Below are positions 47,600-57,963 of a DNA stretch of 64,000 nt, piece after piece (the first letter of the stretch is position 1; the number at the start of each line of letters is the position of its first letter). A model generated the notes under the pieces. That model worked only from the letters and a program-made list of their open reading frames with translations. It made no database searches and had not been told where the DNA came from. The DNA is from Pratylenchus scribneri (lineage: Eukaryota > Nematoda > Chromadorea > Rhabditida > Pratylenchidae): assembly GCA_030063045.1 (NCBI GenBank), contig JAQSEB010000057.1:558001-622000 (forward strand). Direction: 5' to 3'. Position numbers and translations under genes: made by a program.

Positions 47600-48906
47600 A
47601 TTTTTTAAATTCATATCAAACAAAATTTATTAAATTTTTTCAGCTGGATATCTGATATGTTTATTAATTTTTTTTTCTATTGAAATGGAATAATTTGTAC
47701 TAATGATAATGAATCTATAAAAAATTTATTTAAATTACCGTTTGCTGTCTCAAAAATTATTTTCTTCTAATTAAATATTTGGCATTCAAAATAGGAATTC
47801 TTACATCCAAAAAGTATATTTTTGATGACAATTAACTTAGCCATTTGAATTTACTAATTTAATTCCGAACTAAAATTATAAATTACATTTTTAATAATTT
47901 TATTCAAATATATTCTTCTAAGAATTCTACAATAAAATAGAAATATTTCCCTCAAATTCAATCAAAAAATTGAATGGAAAGCACCCAATGAGCTGATTGA
48001 GAGTTAGAATATTTCCCATTACTATGCCTCCATTTTCTTTTTCAATCATAGCGATTGATGGACTTTCGCGTCTAATTTCTTCATATTCTCTACACTATTT
48101 CTCTCATTGTATGATGAACTGCCAAATGGAGGGGCAAAGGAGAAGAAAAGGAAGGCTAAAATACGGAGCATATTTTCTATCTACTTTAATATGGGAAAAA
48201 TAATTGTTATACAAATTTACATTAAGATAATAAATATTAATTGAAATTTGCATAACTTTAATTTCATGACAATTTTTAATAATAGATTTAATTATTTCCA
48301 AAGCATTTTCTATTCGTTTTGCCTATTTGCCTATTCGATATTTGTCTATTTTTTTAATTTTAATTATTAGACAAATATATCTAATTTTTTTTTAACATTT
48401 GTCTATTTTTAATTTTAATTATTTGGCATATCTCTAATATTTTTTCTGAATTAAAATTTATAGATATTTCTACGGCCTTCAATAATGTATTAATTATAAT
48501 TTCGCACTTCTAAACATGATTTAGGTGATTTAGCTGGGAAAGATGATTCAATTTATTATTACCATACCCATATACGATTTTGCAAATAAATAAAAATTTC
48601 ATTGATGAGACTTCCGAAAAATAACTTTACTTAAATAGTTAAAAAAAGGAGTGTTTTAATCACTTTTAAGAATAGAATAAAAGATGTAAAGGCCGGAATA
48701 GGAATAATAGGAATATGATTGAGAATAAATTAGAAGAGGAGAAGGATATGCTGGGGGATTATACATTATACTGTACTTAAGGGAAAATGGAGTCAGTTTT
48801 TTTTCTGAAATTGGAGCATAGGAAAAATGGAGGAAATAGATAGGCAAAATACATATGAAAAATTATCATCTCATAATCATAATGCAACAGTTTTTTTTCA
48901 CTTTCA
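47600..48906. other. Intergenic, no gene recognised
   Basis: AT-rich sequence with short ATTTGTCTATTT-type simple repeats near 48320-48430; no supported gene. Confidence 0.35.
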
Positions 48907-49326
48907 TCATTTCAGTAAGATATCACCTTCCGAAAATTTTTTATCCAACTTGAGGCAACTTCCACAACAAAAATAGACAAAATCAACCCTCTGTAAAATG
49001 ATAATATATAAATATTTTGTTAAATCCATTTCCACTAACCTCGCAATTTCCAGAATTGACATTTTCTGCACATTTAGTATCCGGGTATCTATCAAAACAG
49101 CCTAAAATTTTTTTTATTTTATTTTAGTAACTGTATTCTAACATTGTATTGGAAATACAAATTTGCCCATAAACTTATTTTTAAACATTGGTAGTCCTTC
49201 AGGGCATTTTGAAGAAATTATTGGCATGGTAGTTGTTGTTAGTGCATTCTCCTCCATGTTTTGCCCTGAGCAAAAATGTAAGAAAATTGCCAAAAATAAT
49301 GCGGCAAATATAATTTTTTTAATCAT
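48907..49326 (-). CDS. Small secreted ShKT-domain protein
   Basis: Exons 49326-49143, 49101-49040 and 48990-48907 join in phase, giving about 109 residues. A signal peptide ('MIKKIIFAALFLAIFLHFCS') is followed by a short Thr-rich linker and a compact Cys-rich domain. Its spacing, C-x-D-x5-C then G-x-C in exon 2 and a C-C-x-x-C cluster in exon 3, is that of ShKT modules, which are frequent in secreted nematode proteins. Functions range from channel block to immune modulation and extracellular matrix roles; no claim of toxicity can be made from this. The exon 1 donor (T|GTTAGA) was chosen because it is the only one that keeps the Cys frame. A divergent relative with the same flanks lies at 53355-53630, across the hAT insertion. 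Confidence 0.72.
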
Positions 49327-49669
49327 TTTTTTTTCGCAAGAATTTGATTCGAAAGAAAATTATGATAGAAAATTTTGAAAATGACAAAATTAAGCATTAG
49401 AAAATTGCATTAAATATTCATGAAATTTAATTAATTCTTTATTGAGATTCCAAAGATTATTGATCAAAATCACTTTTTAATTCTAATTCATTCCAATTTC
49501 TATTAAAAAATTCCATTTCATTCCAAATTCTACTAAAAAATTCTATTTCCTGATAGCTCTCAGTAAACACTGATCATGATCATCTCTATTCAATTGAATA
49601 TCAGCTGGTGCCGAAACCATTCATTATTTCCTTTCCAAAATTAAGATGAAAACACATATAATTAAATAA

Positions 49670-49927
49670 TTTATTAAATATCGAAAACACATTTATTAAA
49701 TATCGAAAACACATTTATTAAATATCGAAAACACATTTAATTAAATATCGAAAACACATTTAATTAAATATCGAAAACACATTTATTAAATATCGAAAAC
49801 ACATTTAATTGCAAACACATTTAATTATAATCTAAAACACATTTAATTACAATCGAAAACACATCTAATTAAACATCGAAAACACATTTAATTACAATCG
49901 AAAACACATTTAATTGCAAACGAAAAT
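49670..49927. repeat. Minisatellite of 'gaaaacacatttaatta' words
   Basis: There are about ten degenerate 20-24 bp units ('tattaaatatcgaaaacac' types). It abuts the left end of the hAT element exactly. A single related unit occurs near 53990-54010 in the matching position beyond the second ShKT-type gene. Confidence 0.9.
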
Positions 49928-52900
49928 CAGGGCTGCCAGATGGTTTTTCAGTTTGGGGGGCATTTCGTGAAAAAAAGGGGGCATTTGGGGGGCAATTTCG
50001 GTAAAAAAGGGGGCATTTTGGGGGGCATTTTTAAAAAGTGTTAAAAATGATTATAAAAACATTTATTTTCAATATTTATTGTTTCTTTTTGCTTTCTGTA
50101 ACAATTCTGGTTGGGAAATAAATAAATCTAATGCTTCTGAACATTTGAATTCGGAATTTTCTTTAATTGACACCAAGGCATTGACTGTATCAGCATGAAA
50201 ACTGTTTCTTTCATCGGTCCAAATCCCATTGACAACGGAAAAGATTGATTCGCAAAAAGCATTTGATGGGAAGATACTCAGCAGAGCTGCGACCAATTTG
50301 CGTACCAAAACAATATTTTTGTTACGGAATAATGCCGCCCATTTTTCTTCAATATTCTTTTCAGCAAAAGGAGTCTTGTTTAATTCTTTCAAAGTTGATT
50401 GAATTTGAAGGACTTCTTCATAAAGGTTGTCATATTCCTCATCGGAACAGGTGAAAAGATTTTTGTAGGCTTCGTGAATGACCGTAAAATTGATTCCTAA
50501 ATACACGATTGATTCAGATTTCTTTTAAAATTTTACCTTCAAATGTTAACCATTTCAACGGAACATTGTTAGTTATTTCGGCCAATTGTTGAAACCATTT
50601 GTCAAAATAAGTCAATGAATCGGCATAAAATTTCTGCGAAAAATTTATTTTCTTTATCAAATAAAAAAATTTACCATAAACATTTTTTCCACTTTGGATC
50701 GATTATTATCCAATTTAGCTGCCGTAAAATTTTCCAATGCCCGAAGAGTTTTACCACCAAAATTCTTATCTTTTTCCAATGACTCCAATAAATCCATAAA
50801 CTCTTCATATTCTTTGGATAGATCAGCAATTGTAAATGTGTGTGACTTAAAAAAGAAATGAAATTTTATATAAAATTCTAATAAAAACCTGAGTTGATGC
50901 ATTAAATTTGTTGAAACGGCCCAGCAAATAATTTGCAAAATTCAAGACAGCAAATGCCTCCATCGATTGTTCAACGGAACCTGTTTGGAATATTTCTCGT
51001 AAATGTTTTGGTGCATCATCGGCTTGTGTGAAATATTCTTCCAACGGAACCCAAAAATCAATTATCCGCTCACAGAGTCGCCCCAAAGTTAACCATCGGA
51101 CATTAACATGACGTGGAAATTTTTTTGGCTCAATCTTAACATTTGATAAATAAATATATAATTAAATTACTTCAAGTTCTGAGCATTTTTCGCAGTAACT
51201 CTCCCATCTTTGTGCATGCCCAGAAAAATAGCCGACAATTGATAATGCAAAAGCTTCAAAATCAAATTCCATCTTTGATGCCGCATTCCTGGCAGTGTTA
51301 TGTATAATATGAGCACTGCAGGATATGCCAATAATATTGTTGTTTTCTTAATTTTTTTGTCATTTTTCATCTACTTAATAGCAAAAAACCTTTTTTCCAC
51401 AATGCATAAACATTGTTTTGTCCTCCTCTTGCGGCGCCGCCGAAATTGCTATTTGTGTTGTCGGCAGTAAAAGAAATGACTTTATTCAATTCGAGTTCAT
51501 TGTTTTGTAGAATTTCTTTTACAAGCGTATACATATTAACGGCTTTCTCGCTTGTCATCGGAACCAGTTGAACCAATTTATTTTGAATTTTGTTCCCATC
51601 AAAGAATCTAAAATTTTAATAAATTAATGATTTTGTTCTGAAAAGACCTTATCACAATTGCATATAATCGTTGCATCATATGTGGGGTTGAGTCAAATGC
51701 GACAGAATAGCCATGTTGATTCGCTTTTTTCACATATTGATTCATTATGAATGGATGCAAAACACCTTTATTAATTAAAAGTTTAAATATTTTTATAATT
51801 ATTAACCTTTGATTAAGGCAGTTGTTTTTGTTTTTCCACTTGCGAAACGCTCTGCTGTTACTGAACCAGTGAAAAGCATCGGAACCAATTTTGATGTACA
51901 TTGCATAGAATTTAAACTATGGTTGTGTTTGACCATGTGGTAAGCATATGCAAGCTCTGTTCCAACGGAACGATTTTCTTCACTTGTCTAAAATGAATAC
52001 AAAAAAATCAAATTTTATTAATAATTTTAACCGTTTTGCGCTTTATAAATGGAGCGATTGATAAATTTTTATTTGTAGCTTTGACATTTTCTATATGCCG
52101 TTCTCGTGCAATATGTCGTTTTATAGCTTCTTCGCCTTTTTTACCAAATAACATTTCTTCATTGCATGCTCGACAACGGAACGAGCCTGGCCCTTTTGTT
52201 GAATTTTCAATGAAATCATTTGCATATTTTGTTGCATAAATTGGCCTGAATTTCGATAAGCCTCCCTTCGGTCGATCATGTGAAAATTTTCGCTTTTTCA
52301 ATGACTAAATTTATTATAAAATTAATTTTAAAATAAAAATAAAAACATTGCTAGTTGTCGTGACCGATTGATCCTCTCCATTTGAATCATTTTGATCAGT
52401 AAGATCCATCGTTGAAATTTCCTCACTTGCTTCTTCTTCATCGGAACCATGCTTATTGACATCTTCATCATCGGAACCCTGTTCATTTGCCTCTTTTCCA
52501 TATGAAACTGCTGTCGATTTTTTAGTAAATGATGAAGAAAAAAATGATTTTATTGTTTCTTGCATTTTAGCTGAAATTATTCAATTATTTGCCAATAATA
52601 ATTTAGTAAAATAATGAAATACAATCCAAATCCAAAGTTAATTATGTTATGTATCAAGTATATATAATTTATCATTATGATGTATGGAAGAAAAAAATAA
52701 TAAAATACTTATTACTTATGATGCAAGAAAGAAAGAGAAAAAATTTGGATATTTTGTCATTTTTATGCATAAAAAATGTAAAATTTCATAAAAAAGGAAA
52801 AATATTGCAAAATATAAGGAAAAAGGTCAAAAAGGGGGCATTTGGGGGGCATCTCGGCTTGGGGGGCAAAAAAGGGGGCAAAATCTCAAAAAGGGGGCAA

Positions 52901-52934
52901 ATGCCCCCCGTGGGGGGGTATTCTGGCAGCCCTG
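49928..52934 (-). mobile_element. Complete hAT transposon
   Basis: The perfect 13-bp termini are CAGGGCTGCCAGA (49928-49940) and TCTGGCAGCCCTG (52922-52934). Just inside both ends are G-rich subterminal repeats of the 'gggggcatttggggggca' kind, mostly in the same orientation on the + strand. The interior is filled by one intact transposase gene. An 8-bp target duplication is not visible: the left flank is ACGAAAAT inside a minisatellite, the right flank TATCATTT. Confidence 0.92.
50069..52565 (-). CDS. hAT-family transposase, apparently intact
   Basis: Ten exons join with consistent phases and no stop: 52565-52347, 52304-52032, 51987-51807, 51765-51648, 51607-51390, 51346-51171, 51134-50889, 50845-50675, 50633-50537, 50496-50069; 708 residues. 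Order of domains: an acidic Ser/Asp-rich N-terminus; a BED-type zinc finger (FRCRACNEEM... then H..x..H in 'RHIARERHIE'); the RNase-H-like core with 'YSVAFDSTPHM' and 'VISFTADNTNSNF', whose Asp residues fit the catalytic positions; 'NVRWLTLGRL'; and the C-terminal dimerisation region 'FPSNAFCESIFSVVNGIW'. The enzyme would excise and reinsert the element by cut and paste in the nucleus. The 370 bases between the start codon and the right terminus would hold the promoter. No disabling change was seen. Confidence 0.93.
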
Positions 52935-53354
52935 TATCATTTTCTGATTTTAAAAATGAAAATTTTCGAAATTTTCTATTTCCCAAATTAACGAAAAAAT
53001 AATAAAAAAAATAAAATATTGATTCTGAAAAGAACTTTATTTAAATAATTTAAGAAAAAAACATACAGATTTGATATTTCCATAAGGACAGAAATTAAAA
53101 ATTGTAAAATCTAGAGGAGATAGAAAAGATAGAAATTATCGGCCAAAAATAAATAAAGAATTAAAGAATATTGGGGATTAAAATAATACATCACAAAAAA
53201 GAAAACGAAATCAGCTGAATTTTGTGGATGGGAAAGTGTGGAAATAGGGAGAAATATTGTTAAAAATTTGCATCTCTTAATCGTAATACGATAGTTTTAT
53301 CAATGTTCTTTCATCTTTTCAGTTCCGTTTTGGTTGAACACAGAGGGATCCAAT

Positions 53355-53630
53355 TTATTCCCACATCCATTTATCGATTTTGCAGAAAATATTAAATTTC
53401 GAGCATTTCCTTTTTTTCGGGGTAAATTTAAATTTGGTAGTTGTTTCCATTGCTGCAGGGGTAGTTGTTGATTCAATCATAGTTGATTCCGTGATCAATT
53501 CCGTTGCAGTGGGCGATGTTGTAATTGATTCGGATGCAGTTGATGCAACTTCCTCCAGAAAAAGTTCATCCCCATTACCGAATTGTAGGCAAATCATCAA
53601 GAATAATCCGGCAAATATAAATTTCATCAT
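53355..53630 (-). CDS. Small secreted Thr-rich protein, ShKT-gene relative
   Basis: Single open exon from ATG at 53630 to a stop at 53355-53357, about 91 residues. It has a signal peptide ('MMKFIFAGLFLMICLQFG'), a Thr/Ser/Glu-rich linker (SITTSPTATELITESTMIES), and a basic end with two Cys ('KCSKFNIFCKIDKW'). Its 3' and 5' flanks resemble those of the ShKT gene at 48907-49326, so the two are duplicates. This copy has no second and third exon and no ShKT domain. It could be a truncated survivor or a neofunctionalised mucin-like peptide. Confidence 0.6.
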   Translation of the reverse strand: MMKFIFAGLFLMICLQFGNGDELFLEEVASTASESITTSPTATELITESTMIESTTTPAAMETTTKFKFTPKKRKCSKFNIFCKIDKWMWE

Positions 53631-53639
53631 TTCTCGTAG

Positions 53640-54971
53640 AGGGAAATTCAAACGAAATTAAATTATGATGGAAAATATTGAAAAAGACAGAATCAAGCTT
53701 AAGAAAATTGTTTTAAATATTAAAGAAATCGATGTCAAATGTTTGTTTGTTGAGATTTTAAAGACTATTGATCATGATTATAGTCACATTTTTATTCCAA
53801 ATTATGCTAAAAAATTCTATTTTATTCTTATTTCTACTAAAATTTACCTTTTCATTCCAATATATACTGAAATTTCCCAATTGATGCTGATGATTAATCA
53901 GGCCATTCCCTCACAATCTCTCTGCAATTAAAATATCAGCTAGATCATGCCTTCATCGCCTCTCAATATTATGATTGAAAACAGATTTAATTAAAATTGA
54001 AAACACATTCAATTTACAATAGAAAATAATTACAAGTGAACACATTTTGTATTAATTCATTTTGAGGGATCAATCAACCATTAGTATACCCAAATTTCAC
54101 TTTCAAATTTTGCATTTACTAGTAAGTTTTATTAGTAATTTTTCGAATTTTGTATAAAAATTTCGATAATTGTTGATTGCTTTTTTAAATGCATTACTTC
54201 TAAACCGTTTTTTCCCTTTTCCATGCACTACTAGATTCATTCGGTGAGGTATGATAAGGCTGCGGTGATTTTTTACAACAAATTCATTTGCGATTACAAT
54301 TTTTACGGTAGCGATAACATTTGCGCCGCCTTTTCAAAATTAATGCTCTCATACATACGTATGCTTAGGGGTTTAGCCTAATTGGCCTCAGGGTTCCTAC
54401 ATCCTAGAGCCCTTATAATGGAAATAGGTTTTTTGGAATTTGAGAGTTTGAAAATCATCCATGGTCACCTCCCTCTACCCATAATAGCAGAAATTGAGCA
54501 TTTTAATCCAATTATTTATTACAATTTTAATTAAAAAAATACGCAAAAAAAAATTGTAAAATACAAATCAAAATGTCAATTCATCTCATATTGTAGGAAG
54601 TGACGTTTGAAATGAAAGTGATGTGTAGTGGAACAAGTTGCTGGATAAGAAAAACGGAGGTAACCAAAGAAGATTTTGAAGCAAAAGAACTGAATGGAGT
54701 GATTTAGTATAAATATAAACGGGGGTGGGGGGATGAACATTAAAAATGGATAAATTTTGAGAAAATCAAAAGTGTGAAAATAAAATAAAAGAAAATATGC
54801 AAATATGATTCGAAATAAGAAAGTGAATTAAGAGAATGGAAAGTTAATGTATTTGGATTTATGGTAGTGAAATTTGTATGAAAAATTAATTTTCTTCATT
54901 TTATAGCAAAAAACATTATAATTCTGATAAAGTAATGCAAATTCCAAATACACAATCAGTATTTACTTTCC
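53640..54971. other. Intergenic; ShKT-gene type 5' flank then nothing
   Basis: The first ~350 bases are a diverged copy of 49330-49700 (shared 'attgatcatgat', 'aatatcagct', 'gaaaacacatt' words in order). The rest shows no supported feature. Confidence 0.45.
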
Positions 54972-56376
54972 TCATTGCCGCTCTTTCCGATCAGCATAAA
55001 TGTTTATGATTGTTTCAGTTTTTCCTAGGTCAAAATGTTCCTGCAAATCGTCAATTTTTGTAGATAATTCGTCATCATTTTTGTGTCGAATAAGGTAATA
55101 TTCCTGTTCATTGTTGCGCTTCAATTCGAGAATTTCTCCAGTTTTTTCATTCTCAATTTTGAAATCCTCAAATATTTCAATCGGCTCTTCATGTACCGAA
55201 TTGTTCCAAATGCAAATGATAAATTTGGCCAGTTCAGTAGAATGAACAAATTCCTTAAAAATAAGAATGTGAAAATTGAATGCAAATTTTTTATATTATA
55301 AATGCAATAATATGGTAAATCTTTTGATGCTAAATTCGTATTTTTCCAAAAGAAAATTTAAAGAATATTCATCAAATTTACTTACTTCCTTGACATTTTC
55401 AAGCAACAAATCCATTTTCATAATTTGAGAAATAGGAACTTCAGTATAAATTTCGAGCTTTTTGGGTTGGCCATCTTTCCTGGGTGTAATCAACCATTTC
55501 AATTCCATAGTCAAATCCAACATCACTTCTGTGGATATAAATAAACGAAATGATTTAAGGCCATCAATAAAGCCAGGATATTGTTTGTAGAATTTACTCA
55601 AATTGAGTTTATTTTTAGAATTTGCTAATAAGCTGCTTGTTTTTGGAGCCAACAAATCTATCATACGAGCAATTGAATCATTTTGCATAGTGTCCTCATC
55701 AATATCAATAAATCGTATTGCGACATCCTTGAATAATGGAATAATTTTCTCCATAAATTGCAATGCCCGATCGTCAATATATCTAAAGATAATCAAATTA
55801 TTCAAAATTTTTATTCAAAATATTACTCGAAATCAAATTGTTCAAATCCAATGATATATTCGGGTGGATTTACGTTCGCAATTGGAATTATAGCTTTCTC
55901 GTCACCGGCGTAATGTATCCAAATTTTCTGCTCATTTTCTTTTTTAAGTTCCCTCCAGAATCCCAAATATTCGACAATATGCGGTTTCACTTTCCATCCA
56001 TGCAAATATGCCCAGCAATATCGATTCATTTTGTATGAGGAAGTGCTCAGCGAAGATTGGGCTAATTCCGTTCTTTTGATCCAAGCCAAAACTTCATCCA
56101 AAACATTTGGCGACAAATTAGCTCTATTTAAATAAAATAAAATAAAATAATTATTGAAGGATATTTTAAACCTTTTTTTAGCCTTCTCCTTCAGTGGACT
56201 CTCAACAGCTGATGTAGAAGATGACTAAATTGATTAAATTGTTTTAAATAAAAATTAAATTTTACCATTTCCTTCACTGCTTCCTTTTCTGGTTCGGCTT
56301 TTTCATTTTCAATTCCATTAATTTCCTCATCGGTACAATTTTCTTTCATTTCAAAATTTTGCTCATTGTTATCCAT
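54972..56376 (-). CDS. F-box-like family protein 3
   Basis: Exons 56376-56266, 56224-56172, 56123-55827, 55782-55386 and 55253-54972 join in phase, giving 379 residues. N-terminal acidic leader, 'EKAKKR' patch, F-box-like module 'VLDEVLAWIKRTELAQSSL', 'YCWAYLHGWKVKPHI', 'PPEYIIGFEQFDFEYIDDR', middle block 'KWLITPRKDGQPKKLEIYT', and end 'FKIENEKTGEILELKRNN'. These blocks follow those of cyst-nematode F-box-annotated proteins in order and spacing. It is closest to gene 4 (61219-62627), with which it also shares about 500 bases of 5' flank in inverted orientation. Probable role: SCF substrate adaptor. The degradation target is unknown. Confidence 0.86.
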
Positions 56377-56387
56377 TCCAAATCAAA

Positions 56388-56900
56388 TTATTGCTATTTT
56401 AAATATTTAATTAAATATCTAAAATTATAATAAAATTTTGCCGAGTTTGAGCAATTATATATTTTTTGAATGAGACAAATTTTTATAATGAATGGAGTTG
56501 GGCGTTGGGGTGAATTGTGATTGTGAATGAGGAATTGCCTCTCTCTCCATTTATTTACCTATATAGGGCACAATTGAAATTACAGTGCGGATTTTATTTA
56601 TGCCTGAGAAATTGCCTTTGGGAAAATATTTGAATATTTTGCCGCTCTCAACTCAATCCCATTCATAAATTAAAGGGGATAATGTTGGATGATTAAATGG
56701 GAATTCTTTTGCAAAATAAATATTTCTCAGAGTATTTTTTGTAGCAAAAATTTAACTTTATTTTTATTGGGAAAATTGCCTAAAGCAAATATTTGAAATC
56801 TATTTTTTATAAGATTCTTTATAAATGAACTTTGTACTTTGTACATTATTATTAATTATTGTTTGGGGGTAATTTTGCCTAAAATTACAAATACTATAAT
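56388..56900 (-). promoter_or_regulatory. Conserved 5' flank of F-box-like gene 3
   Basis: This region is mirrored, in reverse complement, by 60750-61218 upstream of gene 4. The shared core 'TATATAGGGCACAATTG' (56568-56584) looks like a TATA box plus a conserved downstream element. Confidence 0.65.
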
Positions 56901-57179
56901 AATCCATTCACACATTTGATGGCCTCTTTGAAATCTTTGTTAAATAATTTACCTAACTTAAGGCTGATGAATTTTAATTATCTAAAAATAAAAATTTATT
57001 TTATTTGTCATTCAGAAAAATTATATTTTTATTTTTTTTTACAAAAATTTAATTCTGTTTCACTGTGGGAAAAAATGGCAAATCTTTATCGTAGAAGAAA
57101 ATGAATTAGAATAATCTAATTTAGTTCATTTTTTGAAATAAAATGACATTTTTTAAGTTCCAATTTTTCCATCTCATAT

Positions 57180-57640
57180 TCAACGAATCCAAATGGTTGT
57201 TTGCGCTTCTCGATCAAATTTTTTGGCTAAATCCACGATTTTGTCTAGTGTTTCTTCGTAATTTTTTTATCGAAGAAGAAAATATTTATCGTCGCATGGT
57301 TTGCGGAGAAATTCGAGCATTTCCTTCGTTTTTTTTATTTTCAATTTTGAAATTCCCATTTTCAAATCTGCACCAATCATTTTAGGCTTGCCATCTTCCC
57401 TCGATGTAGTCAATCATTTCACAACAAAAATCCGTGCCAATTACATAATAAACTAATTGTTTGAACGGCATAAATAATGGGGAATTGTTGATTGAATTTG
57501 TTCAAATCGATGTTATCAGCAATTATAAATTGCAATTTGTTTGTTTTTTGGGGCCAGCAATTCCATCAATCGTTTCTTAGGAACAATAGTATTGTCCTTA
57601 AACTCTCGATATTATTTTTATTAATTCTTCTTTTTGGATA
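57180..57640 (-). pseudogene. F-box-like family pseudogene
   Basis: The minus strand shows exon 4 and 5 remnants: 'PKKRLMELLAP' near 57600, then 'LTTSREDGKPKMI' near 57410, then 'DKYFLLR', 'DKIVDLAKKFDREAQTTIW' down to a stop at 57180. Reading them requires several frame changes and crosses stop codons, including a TGA where the family has Trp in 'KWL'. No exons 1-3 were found. It lies between intact gene 3 and the chemoreceptor. Confidence 0.8.
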
Positions 57641-57963
57641 TGAAATCGGGAATTTCTATAGTTAAAGAGAACAAAATTTGATGGAAACAGAGAATTGCAT
57701 TCTACAAAAGAAAGAGAATTTTCAAGCAAATTAAAATAAATTTACATAATTGATAAATTTTTAAAAGCTCAATGAAATTGAAGGAAGAAAATTGAAGGTA
57801 ATTACAAAAAAATTATTATTAAGAAGTTCATTTGAAATTATAAAAAAGCATTGTTTTAAATAAATCCGAAATAATAAAAAAATTACTTATTCTATTCATA
57901 TGAACAAAAATAAGTAAATTGATTTACGGAGAATAGTCTTTTCTGAACGGATGATGGAATTGT

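Noticed and set aside
49670..49927. Regularly spaced repeats resembling a CRISPR array
   Set aside because: Units are degenerate and contiguous with no unique spacers, and the genome is eukaryotic; it is a minisatellite.
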